DNA from: Exiguobacterium artemiae 255-15
GTDB taxonomy: Bacteria; Bacillota; Bacilli; Exiguobacteriales; Exiguobacteriaceae
DNA length: 64,000 bases
NCBI RefSeq assembly: GCF_000019905.1
Contig: NC_010556.1
Coordinates: 894,001 to 958,000, forward strand
Reading direction: 5' to 3'
Part shown: positions 1 through 8,969 of the stretch, piece by piece
Position numbering within the stretch: the stretch's first letter is position 1
How the letters are laid out: every line of letters starts with the position of its first letter
Position numbers and translations under genes: made by a program
Notes under the pieces: generated by a model
What the model saw: only the letters and a program-made list of their open reading frames with translations
Told to the model about the DNA's origin: nothing
Database searches by the model: none

Positions 1-540
1 TTACCGGCGGAGCTAGCAGAAGGGGAAGAAGTCTTTTTGGCGACGAAAAATGGAATCGTTGCGTATGCCGAAGTTTTGTTCAGTGAATACACAACACGAC
101 CGGCAGATCCTCATTGGTTAACAGAAGCGGATGAACAAGAACGCACGTATGCCTGCCTGGATTTAATCAGCGTGGATTTACGACATCCACTGTTAGGATC
201 GCCTTTAGCGGGATTACAGGTAAATCCCGGACAAACGGACCTTAAAGTCAGACAACGGTTGGTGGAAGCCTGGCAAGCCGGTCATTTTGAATCAGATGTG
301 ACAACGATTGATCAAGCAAAAAATCGCCGGATGGAACGTTTTCGCGAGCGAAATCATCTTGAGCCGCTAAAGGCGTGTTGTGAGATGTGTGGAAACACAC
401 AACGATCGATTCTCGAATGGCATGAGTATCACGGACACTTCAAGACACTTTGCCCGACGTGTCATCGGCTCGCGCATCAAGGAATTGAAAAAAGGGAAGA
501 CGTTGCCGCAACGTCAGATCATGCCTTACCTGAACAGTAA
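1..540 (+). CDS. HNH-type zinc-finger protein, C-terminal part (5' end outside window)
   Basis: The frame is open from base 1, so the true start lies upstream; the TTG at 37 is only an internal possibility. The visible C-terminus has a CxxC pair (CEMCG), then a WHEYHG stretch and CPTCHRLAH, which is the arrangement of an HNH nuclease fold with a structural zinc. The middle carries no other domain I recognise. The family includes restriction-like and housekeeping nucleases, so substrate and role cannot be assigned. The stop codon lies inside the hairpin that ends the transcript. The HNH-like character is fairly sure, the function unknown. Confidence 0.65.
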   Translation, partial: LPAELAEGEEVFLATKNGIVAYAEVLFSEYTTRPADPHWLTEADEQERTYACLDLISVDLRHPLLGSPLAGLQVNPGQTDLKVRQRLVEAWQAGHFESDVTTIDQAKNRRMERFRERNHLEPLKACCEMCGNTQRSILEWHEYHGHFKTLCPTCHRLAHQGIEKREDVAATSDHALPEQ

Positions 541-579
541 GTGCCTCAGTGGGTTTTCTTGAGGTGCTTACTGTTTTTT
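533..579 (+). terminator. Rho-independent terminator of the HNH gene
   Basis: Arms 533-548 and 560-575 pair over 16 bp with two G.U wobbles, followed by a T run. The 5' arm contains the stop codon of the preceding gene. Confidence 0.9.
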
Positions 580-596
580 AGAGAGCGTCTCCATGA

Positions 597-602
597 TATA
601 AT
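597..602 (+). promoter_or_regulatory. Probable -10 element of the feo promoter
   Basis: A perfect TATAAT lies just upstream of the Fur-type box. The -35 region 17 bp upstream is only a T run (574-579) shared with the preceding terminator, so the promoter looks weak in its -35 part. Confidence 0.5.
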
Positions 603-608
603 CAAGAC

Positions 609-623
609 TGATAATTATTATCA
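609..623 (+). promoter_or_regulatory. Fur box (perfect 7-1-7 inverted repeat)
   Basis: TGATAATTATTATCA is a perfect 7-1-7 dyad, identical in form to the B. subtilis Fur/PerR/Zur-class consensus and matching its Fur version. It sits 7 bp downstream of the -10 and 45 bp before feoA, where a repressor would block transcription. Fe(II)-Fur repression of the operon is inferred. Confidence 0.85.
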
Positions 624-624
624 G

Positions 625-654
625 TGAAAATGGAGTAACTGAAAATGGAGTAAC
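625..654 (+). repeat. 15-bp tandem duplication in the feo leader
   Basis: Two adjacent identical copies of TGAAAATGGAGTAAC (625-639 and 640-654) lie between the Fur box and the feoA ribosome-binding site. Each copy contains a GGAG core. It looks like a recent slippage duplication in the untranslated leader. Confidence 0.9.
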
Positions 655-667
655 TGGGGGAAAAGGC

Positions 668-904
668 ATGACTGATTTAGCAATGATTCCGATTGGTAAA
701 CCTGTAGTGATGACAGATTTAAATAAAATAGAAGACCGACTCCGGAGACGACTGCTTGCTCTCGGATTTTATGAAGGATGTCCCATCGTCGTCAGAAGAC
801 GAGCCAGCTTTCAGGGTCCTTTGACAATAGAACAACGGGACCATCACCAAATGATTGCGATTCGCAAAAGTGATGCGAAAAACATCGGGGTGTTCTTACC
901 ATGA
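668..904 (+). CDS. feoA: Ferrous iron transport protein A
   Basis: A 78-residue SH3-like FeoA protein, the usual size for the family. FeoA is a small cytoplasmic partner of the FeoB Fe(II) permease. The sequence has the typical opening with an LRRRLLALGFYEG region and a C-terminal MIAIRKSDAKNI segment. The ATG at 668 follows a G-rich Shine-Dalgarno (GGGGGAAAAGG). Its stop overlaps the feoB start (ATGA), so the two are translationally coupled. Control is by the Fur box upstream. Confidence 0.93.
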   Translation: MTDLAMIPIGKPVVMTDLNKIEDRLRRRLLALGFYEGCPIVVRRRASFQGPLTIEQRDHHQMIAIRKSDAKNIGVFLP

Positions 905-2883
905 CACAAAAAATCGCATTACTCGGAAATCCGAATACCGGTAAAACCTCCTTGTTTAACCGTTTGACCGGGTCATATGCCCATGTCGGAAACTGGTCCG
1001 GTGTGACGGTCGATAAAAAAGTCGGGAAATTACATGGAAACCGTGGACAATTGATTGATATGCCCGGTGTCTATGACTTAGATCCGTTATCTGCAGATGA
1101 AGCCGTCGTGGCACGTTTCTTGATGGAAGAGTCGTTTGACGGCATGATCAACATCATTGATGCGTCACAGTTGGAACGGAATTTGCAATTGACGGCTCAA
1201 CTTTTGGAAATTGGAAAGCCGATTCAAATCGGGCTGAATATGATGGATGTCGCCCGTACTCGCGGTACGACGATTGATGCTGAAGCACTAGCGAAGGAAC
1301 TCGGTGTCGATGTGTTTCCGATTGTCGCGCGGACGGGAGACGGCTGTGAAGTTTTGCTGTCATCGATTCCTGAAGCGGCAAAAAAATATACGCCGTTACG
1401 AATTGATTACGGACAGAAAACGGAACAGGCGATTACGGCGATCATCGAAATCGCCGATTTACAAGAACAGGAACGCTGGATGGCTGTTCAGTATTTAGCG
1501 GGAAATCGTGTCTTCGTAGAATATTTGGAGAAGAAATCCCCTCGAATCATCGAAGTGCGAAAAGAACTGGAACGTCAGCTTGGGCGATTCATCCATGCTC
1601 ATATTACAGAGTGTCGGCGAAACTGGGCCGTTGCGATTCGTGCCGGTTCGGTCGTCGAAGAGAAATCAGACCGTAAGACATGGACGGACCGGATTGACGC
1701 CGTCGTCACCCATCCGATTCTCGGATTGCCGATTTTCTTTGCTGTCCTATACGTGCTGTTTCATGTGACATTTAACTGGATGGGGGCCCCGCTCTCCGAT
1801 TTATTGGGAGCGTTTATCGAAGGACCGATTTCGACGGGAGTCGTCTTTGTTCTGACACAACTTGGTGCATCCGGATTCATTCAGGACTTGTTGATTGATG
1901 GTGTCATCGCAGGTGTCGGGGGTGTCCTGGTCTTCGTTCCGCAAATCTTTGTTCTGTTTTTCTTTATCTCGTTTTTGGAAGACTCGGGCTACATGGCGCG
2001 TGTCGCCATCGTCATGGACCGTTTCATGCAGATGGTCGGATTGAACGGGAAAAGTTTTATCCCGATGATCATTGGATTCGGGTGTAATGTTCCCGGTATC
2101 ATGGCAGCACGGTCTGTAGAAGAAGAACGTGAACGACTCGTGACGATATTCATTTCACCGTTCATGTCATGTTCGGCTCGTTTGCCGATTTATGCCGTGT
2201 TCGCCGGAAGTTTTTTTGCAAGTAATCAAGCGATGATTGTTTTGTCACTTTATATTCTGGGAATCGTTTTAGCCTTGCTTGCAGCAAAAGTATTTTCGAA
2301 GGTTCTGGCAGCTGAAGAAGCGACCAGCTTGTTTTTAGTGGAACAACCGCCGTACCGTGTGCCGCAAGGATTGACACTATGGCGCAGCACGTGGCAAAAA
2401 GGAAAAGGATTTGTCCGTAAAGCAGGAACATTCATTTTTGGAGGATCAGTCGTCATCTGGTTGCTCGCTTATACCGGTCCGGGTGGTTTTAACGTTAATA
2501 TGAATGACAGCTTTCTTGCGATGATCGGTGGTCTGATTGCTATGTTACTGATTCCGCTTGGATTCGGAACATGGCAGGCAGGAGCTGCTTTGATTACAGG
2601 GTTCCTGGCAAAAGAAGTAGTGGTTTCGACGATGGCGATTATTTATGCCGTCAACGAATCGGAACTCGGCCGGCAGTTGGCCGGTCAGTTCACACCGCTC
2701 AGTGCCTATAGTTTTATGGCATTCGTTTTGCTTTATGTACCGTGTCTTGCGACGGTAGCCGTCATCCGTCGGGAAGTCGGCAGCGCAAAATGGACGTGGA
2801 TTGCCAGTCTGTATGGCTTATTTGTTGCTTACAGTATTTCATTTTTGATTTATCAAACGGGGCACGCACTCGGGTTTTCATAA
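901..2883 (+). CDS. feoB: Ferrous iron transport protein B (GTPase-permease)
   Basis: A 660-residue FeoB that imports Fe(II) across the membrane. The N-terminal G domain shows G1 GNPNTGKTS (about residues 8-16), G3 DMPG (about 53) and an NxxD-type G4 (LNMMD). A helical linker follows, then from about residue 270 the polytopic core with Gate motifs (the ARVAIVMDRFM region and a conserved GCNVPG). The length is normal for firmicute FeoB. It overlaps feoA by 4 nt and is followed after 15 nt by the small Cys-rich partner, forming a three-gene operon under the Fur box. Confidence 0.96.
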   Translation: MTQKIALLGNPNTGKTSLFNRLTGSYAHVGNWSGVTVDKKVGKLHGNRGQLIDMPGVYDLDPLSADEAVVARFLMEESFDGMINIIDASQLERNLQLTAQLLEIGKPIQIGLNMMDVARTRGTTIDAEALAKELGVDVFPIVARTGDGCEVLLSSIPEAAKKYTPLRIDYGQKTEQAITAIIEIADLQEQERWMAVQYLAGNRVFVEYLEKKSPRIIEVRKELERQLGRFIHAHITECRRNWAVAIRAGSVVEEKSDRKTWTDRIDAVVTHPILGLPIFFAVLYVLFHVTFNWMGAPLSDLLGAFIEGPISTGVVFVLTQLGASGFIQDLLIDGVIAGVGGVLVFVPQIFVLFFFISFLEDSGYMARVAIVMDRFMQMVGLNGKSFIPMIIGFGCNVPGIMAARSVEEERERLVTIFISPFMSCSARLPIYAVFAGSFFASNQAMIVLSLYILGIVLALLAAKVFSKVLAAEEATSLFLVEQPPYRVPQGLTLWRSTWQKGKGFVRKAGTFIFGGSVVIWLLAYTGPGGFNVNMNDSFLAMIGGLIAMLLIPLGFGTWQAGAALITGFLAKEVVVSTMAIIYAVNESELGRQLAGQFTPLSAYSFMAFVLLYVPCLATVAVIRREVGSAKWTWIASLYGLFVAYSISFLIYQTGHALGFS

Positions 2884-2898
2884 AGGGAGGAAAGCAGG

Positions 2899-3081
2899 AT
2901 GCATGGAATTGATATTTTAATTGGTCTGCTTGTCTTTGGATATGCCGGTTTCTCATTAATCCGTTTCACGAAAAAAGCGAAAAAAGGCAAATGTGCGACG
3001 TGTGAAGTGGAACCGACGTGTCAAACCGCATGCGATGATGTCAATTGGGACAAAGTCATTGCCGAAGCATTAAAGAAATAA
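2899..3081 (+). CDS. FeoB-associated Cys-rich membrane protein
   Basis: A 60-residue protein with one N-terminal transmembrane helix (about residues 4-20), a Lys-rich stretch, then a Cys cluster CATCEVEPTCQTAC. This is the pattern of the small Cys-rich proteins found after feoB in Firmicutes, which stand where FeoC lies in enterobacteria; their precise role is unsettled. A strong AAGGGAGGAAAG ribosome-binding site precedes the ATG. Confidence 0.85.
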   Translation: MHGIDILIGLLVFGYAGFSLIRFTKKAKKGKCATCEVEPTCQTACDDVNWDKVIAEALKK

Positions 3082-3127
3082 AAAAAGCGTTTTTCTTCTC
3101 TTGCCGAGAAGGAAAACGCTCTTTTTA
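3081..3127. terminator. Bidirectional terminator between feo and xapX
   Basis: Arms 3086-3100 and 3106-3120 form a long stem flanked by A6 on the left and T5 on the right, so it can end the feo operon on the plus strand and the small minus-strand gene facing it. Confidence 0.85.
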
Positions 3128-3150
3128 TAGATATCAGATAAATCCATTCA

Positions 3151-3324
3151 TTAAAACGGCCAACGATCCGCAAGGAATAAAAATACCTTCATTCCGAGAA
3201 AGACACCAAAAATCCCGACGATCGCCGGAAAAACAGGTGGAGCGGGGATTGGTAATTTAAGAGCGGTAAAGACAACACCACAGATGATACCAGCTAGCAA
3301 TGATAATAAAATTTGTTGAAGCAT
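3151..3324 (-). CDS. XapX domain protein, two-helix membrane protein
   Basis: A 57-residue hydrophobic protein with two membrane helices separated by a PIPAPPVFPAIVG segment, the signature of the XapX family (named from a xanthosine-phosphorylase-linked ORF; function unknown). The start is placed at the ATG at 3324 because GAAAGGA lies 10 nt before it; an ATG seven codons upstream lacks a ribosome-binding site. It is convergent with feo and lies downstream of ppk on the same strand, probably as a separate unit. Confidence 0.8.
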   Translation of the reverse strand: MLQQILLSLLAGIICGVVFTALKLPIPAPPVFPAIVGIFGVFLGMKVFLFLADRWPF

Positions 3325-3399
3325 GAGGTCCAGTCCTTTCTTCATATGAAAAAACGCTTACAAGATTATTATATGAAGATGTCTGACGTTAAACAACGA

Positions 3400-5559
3400 T
3401 TATTTTTTACTAGTAGTCGGGTCAAAGGTGATCTTTTCTTCCGCACGTTCGACCGGTGTCCATTTTTGCTCAAGCGGATGTTCAAAGGACGGTTTTGCTT
3501 TTAGCTTCCCATTCGTATAAAGCTGAATGAGAATTTGTGATTCACATTCCTGTTTACCTTTTGTTACGTAATGATAGTTACCGGAGTCGTCTTGTTCCCG
3601 TGCTTTGACGTTGTCCGCCATCGTTAATGCCAAACAATCCTTGATATAGTTTTTCTGTTCTTCATCCGCGATTGGGAAAAGGATTTCAATCCGTTTCCGC
3701 ATATTGCGTGTCATCCAGTCGGCACTGGAACAATAAATCAAATCATCGCCGTTATGATGGAAGTAAAAGATACGGGAATGTTCCAAATAACGATCGACAA
3801 CGGACGTGACCCGGATATTTTCCGAGACGCCTTTGATTTGAGGACGAAGGCAGCAGACGCCACGTACAATCAATTCAATTCTGACCCCGGCCCGAGATGC
3901 TTGATACAGTTTCACGATAATGTCTTTTTCCGTCAAACTGTTCATTTTAGCAACGATTCGACCGTTACCGTGTTTTTTATGATATTTGATTTCTTCATCA
4001 ATCAAGGATAAAAATTTCTCGAGCATCGAGTTCGGTGACGTATGAAGGGCATTCCATTCAGGTTGCTCCCCATAACCGGATAACCAGTTAAAGAAATTTG
4101 TCGCATCTTCTGCAATTTGTTCCTTTGCCGTCAAAAGACCGATATCAGTGTACAGTTTAGCCGTAGAGTCATTGTAATTACCTGTTCCGAGATGGACGAA
4201 CCGCTGAATCCGGCCTTCCTGTAATCGGACGATTAATGTGATTTTGGAATGGGTCTTTAAATCGCTGTAACCGTAAATGACGTGAGCACCTGCTTTTTCC
4301 AACTGTTTCGCCCACTCGATATTTTTGGCTTCGTCAAACCGTGCTTTCAATTCGACGAGGACAGTGACCTGTTTCCCGTTTTCTGCAGCAGTCTTCAATG
4401 CTTTAATAATCGGAGAATCTCCTGATACGCGGTACAGCGTTTGTTTGATTGCCAAGACATTGGGATCATTGGCGGCTTGAACAATCAGGCGGACGATTGG
4501 ATCAAACGTATGGTAAGGGTGGTGCAACAAATAATCCTGTTGCAGAATTTGATCAAATAGTTTTTTGGACTTCTCCAGTGCCGGCGGTTCGACAGGCATG
4601 ATTGTCTGATAAATCAAATGGTCATACTCGACACCGATCTGGCTGTAAAAAGCGAAAGCGAATGTCAAATCGATCGGACCATCGACAGCATAGATGTCCC
4701 GGTCCTGTAGGTCGAGGACATCACGTAACATATTGAGCAAGTTCGTATTGATGGCATTCTTCTGGATCTCAAGCCGGATTCCGACTCCCCAGCGCCGTTT
4801 CTTCAATTCTTTTTCAATCAACTTCAATAAATCATGCGTTCCTTCTTCATGGAATGGTAAATCCGCGTTCCGTGTAATTCGAAACGGCATCGCAGACAGG
4901 ACGTGATATCCTTTGAACAAAGAATCGATAAAGGAAATGATGACATCTTCGAGTAAGATCACAGCGGTTGTTTCTTCATCATCGACGGGTAAATCGACGA
5001 AACGCGGGAGGACGGCCGGAACCTGAACAAGCGCCAGATTCCGTTTGGAACCGTCTTCCGCTTCGAGAGCCGTTGCGATATTCAATGATTTGGAAGACAG
5101 CATCGGGAATGGTCGATACGCATCGACGGCGACCGGCGTCAGAACCGGAAAAACCTGTTCTCTGAAAAAGGTTTTGACATATTCTGACTGCATTTCATTT
5201 AACTCGTCATGCTTCAGAAAAGAGATACCTTCGGCCTTTAATGCTTGAGTGACATCTTTAAAGGCTTCGTATTGTTGATCGACAAGCTCTTTTGTTTTCG
5301 TCGCGATGGCACGTAACTGTTGTTTCGGTGTCAGCTGTTGTTTATTTTCCGGTTTATTGAATCCTGCCAGTACCTCATCCTTTAATCCACCGACACGAAC
5401 CATATAAAATTCATCCAAATTGGAACTGAAGATACCTAAAAACTTAAATCGTTCCATCAAGGGATTTCGTGTATCGGTCACTTCGCCTAAGACACGTTCA
5501 TTAAATTGTAACCAGCTGATTTCCCGGTTGTTAAAAAACTCAGGGGAGTCTATCTTCAC
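3400..5559 (-). CDS. ppk: Polyphosphate kinase 1
   Basis: A 719-residue PPK1 that reversibly polymerises the ATP gamma-phosphate into polyphosphate. The four domains are all present: N domain beginning with FFNREISWLQFNERVL, head domain, and two phospholipase-D-like C domains. The two catalytic-type histidines are visible in KTHSK and LEHSR, and HLGTGNYN is intact. It starts with GTG overlapping the ppx stop (GTGA), behind an AAAGGAGG located inside ppx, so the pair is translationally coupled. The C-terminus has a somewhat longer charged tail. Confidence 0.96.
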   Translation of the reverse strand: MKIDSPEFFNNREISWLQFNERVLGEVTDTRNPLMERFKFLGIFSSNLDEFYMVRVGGLKDEVLAGFNKPENKQQLTPKQQLRAIATKTKELVDQQYEAFKDVTQALKAEGISFLKHDELNEMQSEYVKTFFREQVFPVLTPVAVDAYRPFPMLSSKSLNIATALEAEDGSKRNLALVQVPAVLPRFVDLPVDDEETTAVILLEDVIISFIDSLFKGYHVLSAMPFRITRNADLPFHEEGTHDLLKLIEKELKKRRWGVGIRLEIQKNAINTNLLNMLRDVLDLQDRDIYAVDGPIDLTFAFAFYSQIGVEYDHLIYQTIMPVEPPALEKSKKLFDQILQQDYLLHHPYHTFDPIVRLIVQAANDPNVLAIKQTLYRVSGDSPIIKALKTAAENGKQVTVLVELKARFDEAKNIEWAKQLEKAGAHVIYGYSDLKTHSKITLIVRLQEGRIQRFVHLGTGNYNDSTAKLYTDIGLLTAKEQIAEDATNFFNWLSGYGEQPEWNALHTSPNSMLEKFLSLIDEEIKYHKKHGNGRIVAKMNSLTEKDIIVKLYQASRAGVRIELIVRGVCCLRPQIKGVSENIRVTSVVDRYLEHSRIFYFHHNGDDLIYCSSADWMTRNMRKRIEILFPIADEEQKNYIKDCLALTMADNVKAREQDDSGNYHYVTKGKQECESQILIQLYTNGKLKAKPSFEHPLEQKWTPVERAEEKITFDPTTSKK

Positions 5560-7100
5560 GTAAGGCCGCCTCCTTTATTGTCAAACTGAATGGACCGATC
5601 AATGATACGCTCCAGATGTTTTTTTTGTTTTTCTGCTTTTTCGACTTCGAAACCATAATCATGATCACCGGTATCGAGAATGATCCGAAGATCTTTTTTG
5701 TCTTTTTCAAGTGCGATTTCAAGACTGTCGACGGCGCGGCGTTCTGTCACATCAAGTGCTTCTGTCAGTTTGAGAATTGATCCGAGTAAGTCAAACCGTT
5801 CGATTGATTTATCCGTAAACCAGTCCTTAAACGGTTTTAAGAGTTGCTGTATCCGTTTCGAAGAAGAATAGGAACTGACGAGTGCCAGAGCTAACCGGTC
5901 TTTATGCGTCATTCCTTTTAAATCGGTATTGGTCAAAAGGTAAAATGTTTGGTTGGAACGGGTATCCGGATTGATGTACTGTCCGCAGTAAAGTAAGCGG
6001 CTGGCGGAATCGAGTAATCGTAAGTCAGCCGCCCGGTTCGGAATGATATCGAGTGTGACCAGTTGCCGGTAAATTGATTTAGCGATCGTTCCGAGATAGT
6101 TCATCCGGTCACGGTTGACTTTGTAATCACTTTCCAGCTGGTACAGACTTTCTTCGCGTACATTCTCGATCCGCCGCTGTTCCTGTTCGTGTAAATCATA
6201 TTCGTAGACAAGGCCTTCCCGTAACCCGTAATTACTCATCACGAACTGTTCTGCCTCGATATGTAGTGCCAGTTCATGAATTGCGATTAATGCAGGTAAG
6301 AAGATGTCAACCCGGTCCTTAGATAATCCTTCGACTTTCATTAACTGTTTAGGGGCTTTGTCTTCGAGCTCATCAATCAATTTCCCCAACTCTTTCGATC
6401 GGACTTGGTATTGGTGGATACCATGCAGAGGATAGTCGAGTGTAGATTGATGAATGCGGACAAAGTTTCGAGCCGATCCGCCGACACCGATTAAAGGAAG
6501 TTTTTTGTTTTTCAACCATGGAATTTCATCGAATTGTTCCCGCAAGAATTTAATCAGCTTCTTTTGTTCACCAGATGTCATGGTCTCTCCGGAAAGGAAT
6601 TGCCGCGTCAGTGTGACCGCACCAAAAGGAAAACTGTGATAGGCAATCATTTCCCGGTTCTCAATTAACGTGACTTCCATGGAGCCGCCACCGATGTCGA
6701 CAGAATACCCGTCGGTTAGGAAAGTAGAGTTGATGATGGCGAAATAGCCGTAATAAGCTTCCTGCTCATCGGACAGCACCCGCATCGTAAAGGGCGTCTC
6801 CTGTTCGACAGCATGAACGATGTCCTGCCGGTTACTTGCATTCCGGATCGCGGCTGTCGCCACACAAATCGTTTCTTCGACATGATGCGTAATACCGATT
6901 TCGTGAAAACGCTGCAGTGTTTCACAGAGCAAGCGGATTCCGACAGAATCGAGAGCACCTTCCGCATCAATATGAGCGGAGAGTCGAGCGACGACCTTGA
7001 CGTTGATTTTTTCAATATATCGACCGGAATCGATTGGATGGAAAATGACATACCGGATCGAGTTGGAACCGATATCGATGACTGCTAACTCATTTTTCAA
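5556..7100 (-). CDS. ppx: Exopolyphosphatase, Ppx/GppA family
   Basis: A 514-residue protein of the Ppx/GppA ASKHA fold that removes terminal phosphates from polyphosphate, or hydrolyses pppGpp. The N-terminal phosphate-binding loop DIGSNSIR (about residues 9-16) and the second loop VDIGGGSMEV (about 138-147) are intact, and the C-terminal half resembles an HD-like domain. The start is a TTG preceded by AAAGGGGGCGG. It is the first gene of the ppx-ppk operon; pairing the synthase with the hydrolase points to polyphosphate turnover. Confidence 0.92.
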   Translation of the reverse strand: MKNELAVIDIGSNSIRYVIFHPIDSGRYIEKINVKVVARLSAHIDAEGALDSVGIRLLCETLQRFHEIGITHHVEETICVATAAIRNASNRQDIVHAVEQETPFTMRVLSDEQEAYYGYFAIINSTFLTDGYSVDIGGGSMEVTLIENREMIAYHSFPFGAVTLTRQFLSGETMTSGEQKKLIKFLREQFDEIPWLKNKKLPLIGVGGSARNFVRIHQSTLDYPLHGIHQYQVRSKELGKLIDELEDKAPKQLMKVEGLSKDRVDIFLPALIAIHELALHIEAEQFVMSNYGLREGLVYEYDLHEQEQRRIENVREESLYQLESDYKVNRDRMNYLGTIAKSIYRQLVTLDIIPNRAADLRLLDSASRLLYCGQYINPDTRSNQTFYLLTNTDLKGMTHKDRLALALVSSYSSSKRIQQLLKPFKDWFTDKSIERFDLLGSILKLTEALDVTERRAVDSLEIALEKDKKDLRIILDTGDHDYGFEVEKAEKQKKHLERIIDRSIQFDNKGGGLT

Positions 7101-7233
7101 AACAAAACCGCCCCCTTTGAGTACTCAATCCATCTTTTCCCGAATCGGGGATTCTGAAAACGACAGCTTGTATCCTTTTATTGTACCTTGTGCATCTCCG
7201 GAAAACCGTCTATTCACAAAAAAGTTACATAGG

Positions 7234-7263
7234 TTGCAACGCAGGGGGGGCTGGCGCTATAAT
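7234..7263 (+). promoter_or_regulatory. Sigma-A-type promoter of the zinc uptake operon
   Basis: TTGCAA (7234-7239), an 18-bp spacer containing a run of seven G, and a perfect TATAAT (7258-7263). The Zur-type box lies about 16 bp downstream of the -10. Confidence 0.6.
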
Positions 7264-7278
7264 AAGACAGTTGATAAG

Positions 7279-7293
7279 ACGTAATTATTCCGT
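7279..7293 (+). promoter_or_regulatory. Zur box upstream of the zinc transporter operon
   Basis: ACGTAATTATTCCGT is a 7-1-7 inverted repeat with one mismatched pair and matches the B. subtilis Zur core CGTAATNATTACG at all but one position. Symmetry extends outward to 7275-7297. It sits where the transcription start should be. The operon encodes its own Fur-family regulator, so autoregulation by Zn-Zur is the natural reading. Confidence 0.75.
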
Positions 7294-7323
7294 TTTAACA
7301 CGAGACGGAAGGAGAGAATAGAC

Positions 7324-8103
7324 ATGACCGAACCAATTACAGAACCAATTATTGAAATCAAACAACTGACATATGATTATCCGGACCGGCGCGTTTTAAA
7401 CGAAGTGACGTTTAATGTGCAACAAGGGCAATTCCTCGCCATCGTCGGTGAAAATGGCTCCGGGAAATCGACGTTGATCAAGTGTATGCTCGGCTTATTA
7501 AAACCGAAGGGAACGATCCGGTTGTTTGGGCAAGATCAAGCGGCCTTCAGTGACTGGTGGCGCATCAGTTATGTTTCACAAAAAGCGGCATCGTTTAATT
7601 CAGGGTTTCCGGTCACGGTCGCTGAAGTCGTCGAGATGGGGCTGTATGCGAAAAAAGGATTATTTCGGCGCGTGACAAAACAGGATCGCCAAAAAGTAAG
7701 GACGGCGCTTGAAACCGTCGGTATGTGGGATCGGCGTGATTCGAAAGTCGGTGACTTATCCGGCGGTCAGCAACAGCGGGTCTTTATCGCCCGTGCGCTC
7801 GTTAATGATCCAGATCTGATGATACTGGATGAACCGACGGTCGGAGTCGATCAGCGGTACGTCAAAGAGTTTTATGAAATCCTGGAAGAACTGCGGCGTG
7901 ATAACAAACGGACGTTTGTTCTTGTGACACATGATATCCACTTTGTCAGCAAGCTGGTGACGGATGTGATTCATCTCGTCGACGGACGGCTCGGTTGTAA
8001 TTGTGGTATTAAAGAATACTGGGAACTGGATGAACAGACGATTCGGTCCTTGTATCCGGTTCCGGGGCGTGTACTGATACACGAAGGGGAGGTCGTCCAG
8101 TGA
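7324..8103 (+). CDS. znuC: Zinc ABC transporter ATP-binding protein
   Basis: A 259-residue ABC ATPase with Walker A GENGSGKST (about residues 44-52), signature LSGGQQQR (about 147-154) and Walker B LMILDEP (about 165-171). It is of the metal-chelate class (ZnuC/AdcC/ZurA). The next gene is a Znu-type permease, overlapping by 4 nt, and the third gene is a Zur-like repressor, which argues for zinc rather than manganese. No solute-binding lipoprotein gene is in the operon. A GGAAGGAGAG ribosome-binding site precedes the ATG. Confidence 0.9.
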   Translation: MTEPITEPIIEIKQLTYDYPDRRVLNEVTFNVQQGQFLAIVGENGSGKSTLIKCMLGLLKPKGTIRLFGQDQAAFSDWWRISYVSQKAASFNSGFPVTVAEVVEMGLYAKKGLFRRVTKQDRQKVRTALETVGMWDRRDSKVGDLSGGQQQRVFIARALVNDPDLMILDEPTVGVDQRYVKEFYEILEELRRDNKRTFVLVTHDIHFVSKLVTDVIHLVDGRLGCNCGIKEYWELDEQTIRSLYPVPGRVLIHEGEVVQ

Positions 8104-8969
8104 TTGAAGCATTCATGACATTGAAGTTTCTGCAATATGCACTTGTCGCGGCTGTCCTGATCGGTTTTACGGCTCCGTTGATCGGTTCATTTGTCGTCGT
8201 CCGGCGGATGAGTTTAATTGCGGATGCGTTATCACACGTCACCCTGGCCGGAATTGCCCTCAGCCTGCTAATATCCGGGATGGTGGCGAGTCTTGCTGAT
8301 TTGAATCCGCTTTACCTCGGGATCGTGACATCGGTCATCGCGGCGTTGACGATTGATTGGCTTCGCGCGAAGTATAAACATTTTCAAGAGCTTGCCATTC
8401 CGATCATCATGGCGACGGGGATGGGACTCGGTGCGATTTTTATCAGCCTGGCAAACGGCTTTTCGATGGACCTTGTGTCCTTTTTATTCGGAACGGTCTC
8501 CGCTGTCACCTTGACGGATGTCTATACGATTTTGATTGTCACAGGTGTCGTCATTTTATTTGTAATTGCCTTTTATAAAGAGTTATTATTCTTATCATTT
8601 GACGAGGAACAGGCACGCGTTTCCGGAATTCGTCTTCGGTTGGTGCATATTCTGTTTATGATCGTTGTTGCTTTGGTAATTGCGATTAGTATGCGGGTCG
8701 TCGGGATTTTGCTGGTATCCAGTTTGATCACCTTACCGGTTGCGGCAGCACTTCGACTTGCCAAAAGTTTTAAAGCGACGATTTTTTATGCCATCGTGTT
8801 TGGAGAAGTGGCAACAGTTGCCGGCTTGATTCTGGCGTATCAATTTGATTTAGCGCCGGGCGGTATGATTGTCATGCTGGCGGTCGCAGAACTTATTCTC
8901 ATTATGGTGATTGAACGGTTTTGGATCGGAGGGAAATTGCATGAAAAAAAACATCGAACAAGCGCGTGA
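8100..8969 (+). CDS. znuB: Zinc ABC transporter permease
   Basis: A 289-residue ABC-3 family permease with about eight to nine membrane helices, opening with a GFTAPLIGSFVVVRRMSLI region typical of ZnuB/MntB proteins. It starts with GTG overlapping the ATPase stop. The C-terminal codons overlap the start of the Fur-family gene by 29 nt. Together with the ATPase it should move Zn(II) delivered by a binding protein encoded elsewhere. Confidence 0.9.
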   Translation: MIEAFMTLKFLQYALVAAVLIGFTAPLIGSFVVVRRMSLIADALSHVTLAGIALSLLISGMVASLADLNPLYLGIVTSVIAALTIDWLRAKYKHFQELAIPIIMATGMGLGAIFISLANGFSMDLVSFLFGTVSAVTLTDVYTILIVTGVVILFVIAFYKELLFLSFDEEQARVSGIRLRLVHILFMIVVALVIAISMRVVGILLVSSLITLPVAAALRLAKSFKATIFYAIVFGEVATVAGLILAYQFDLAPGGMIVMLAVAELILIMVIERFWIGGKLHEKKHRTSA

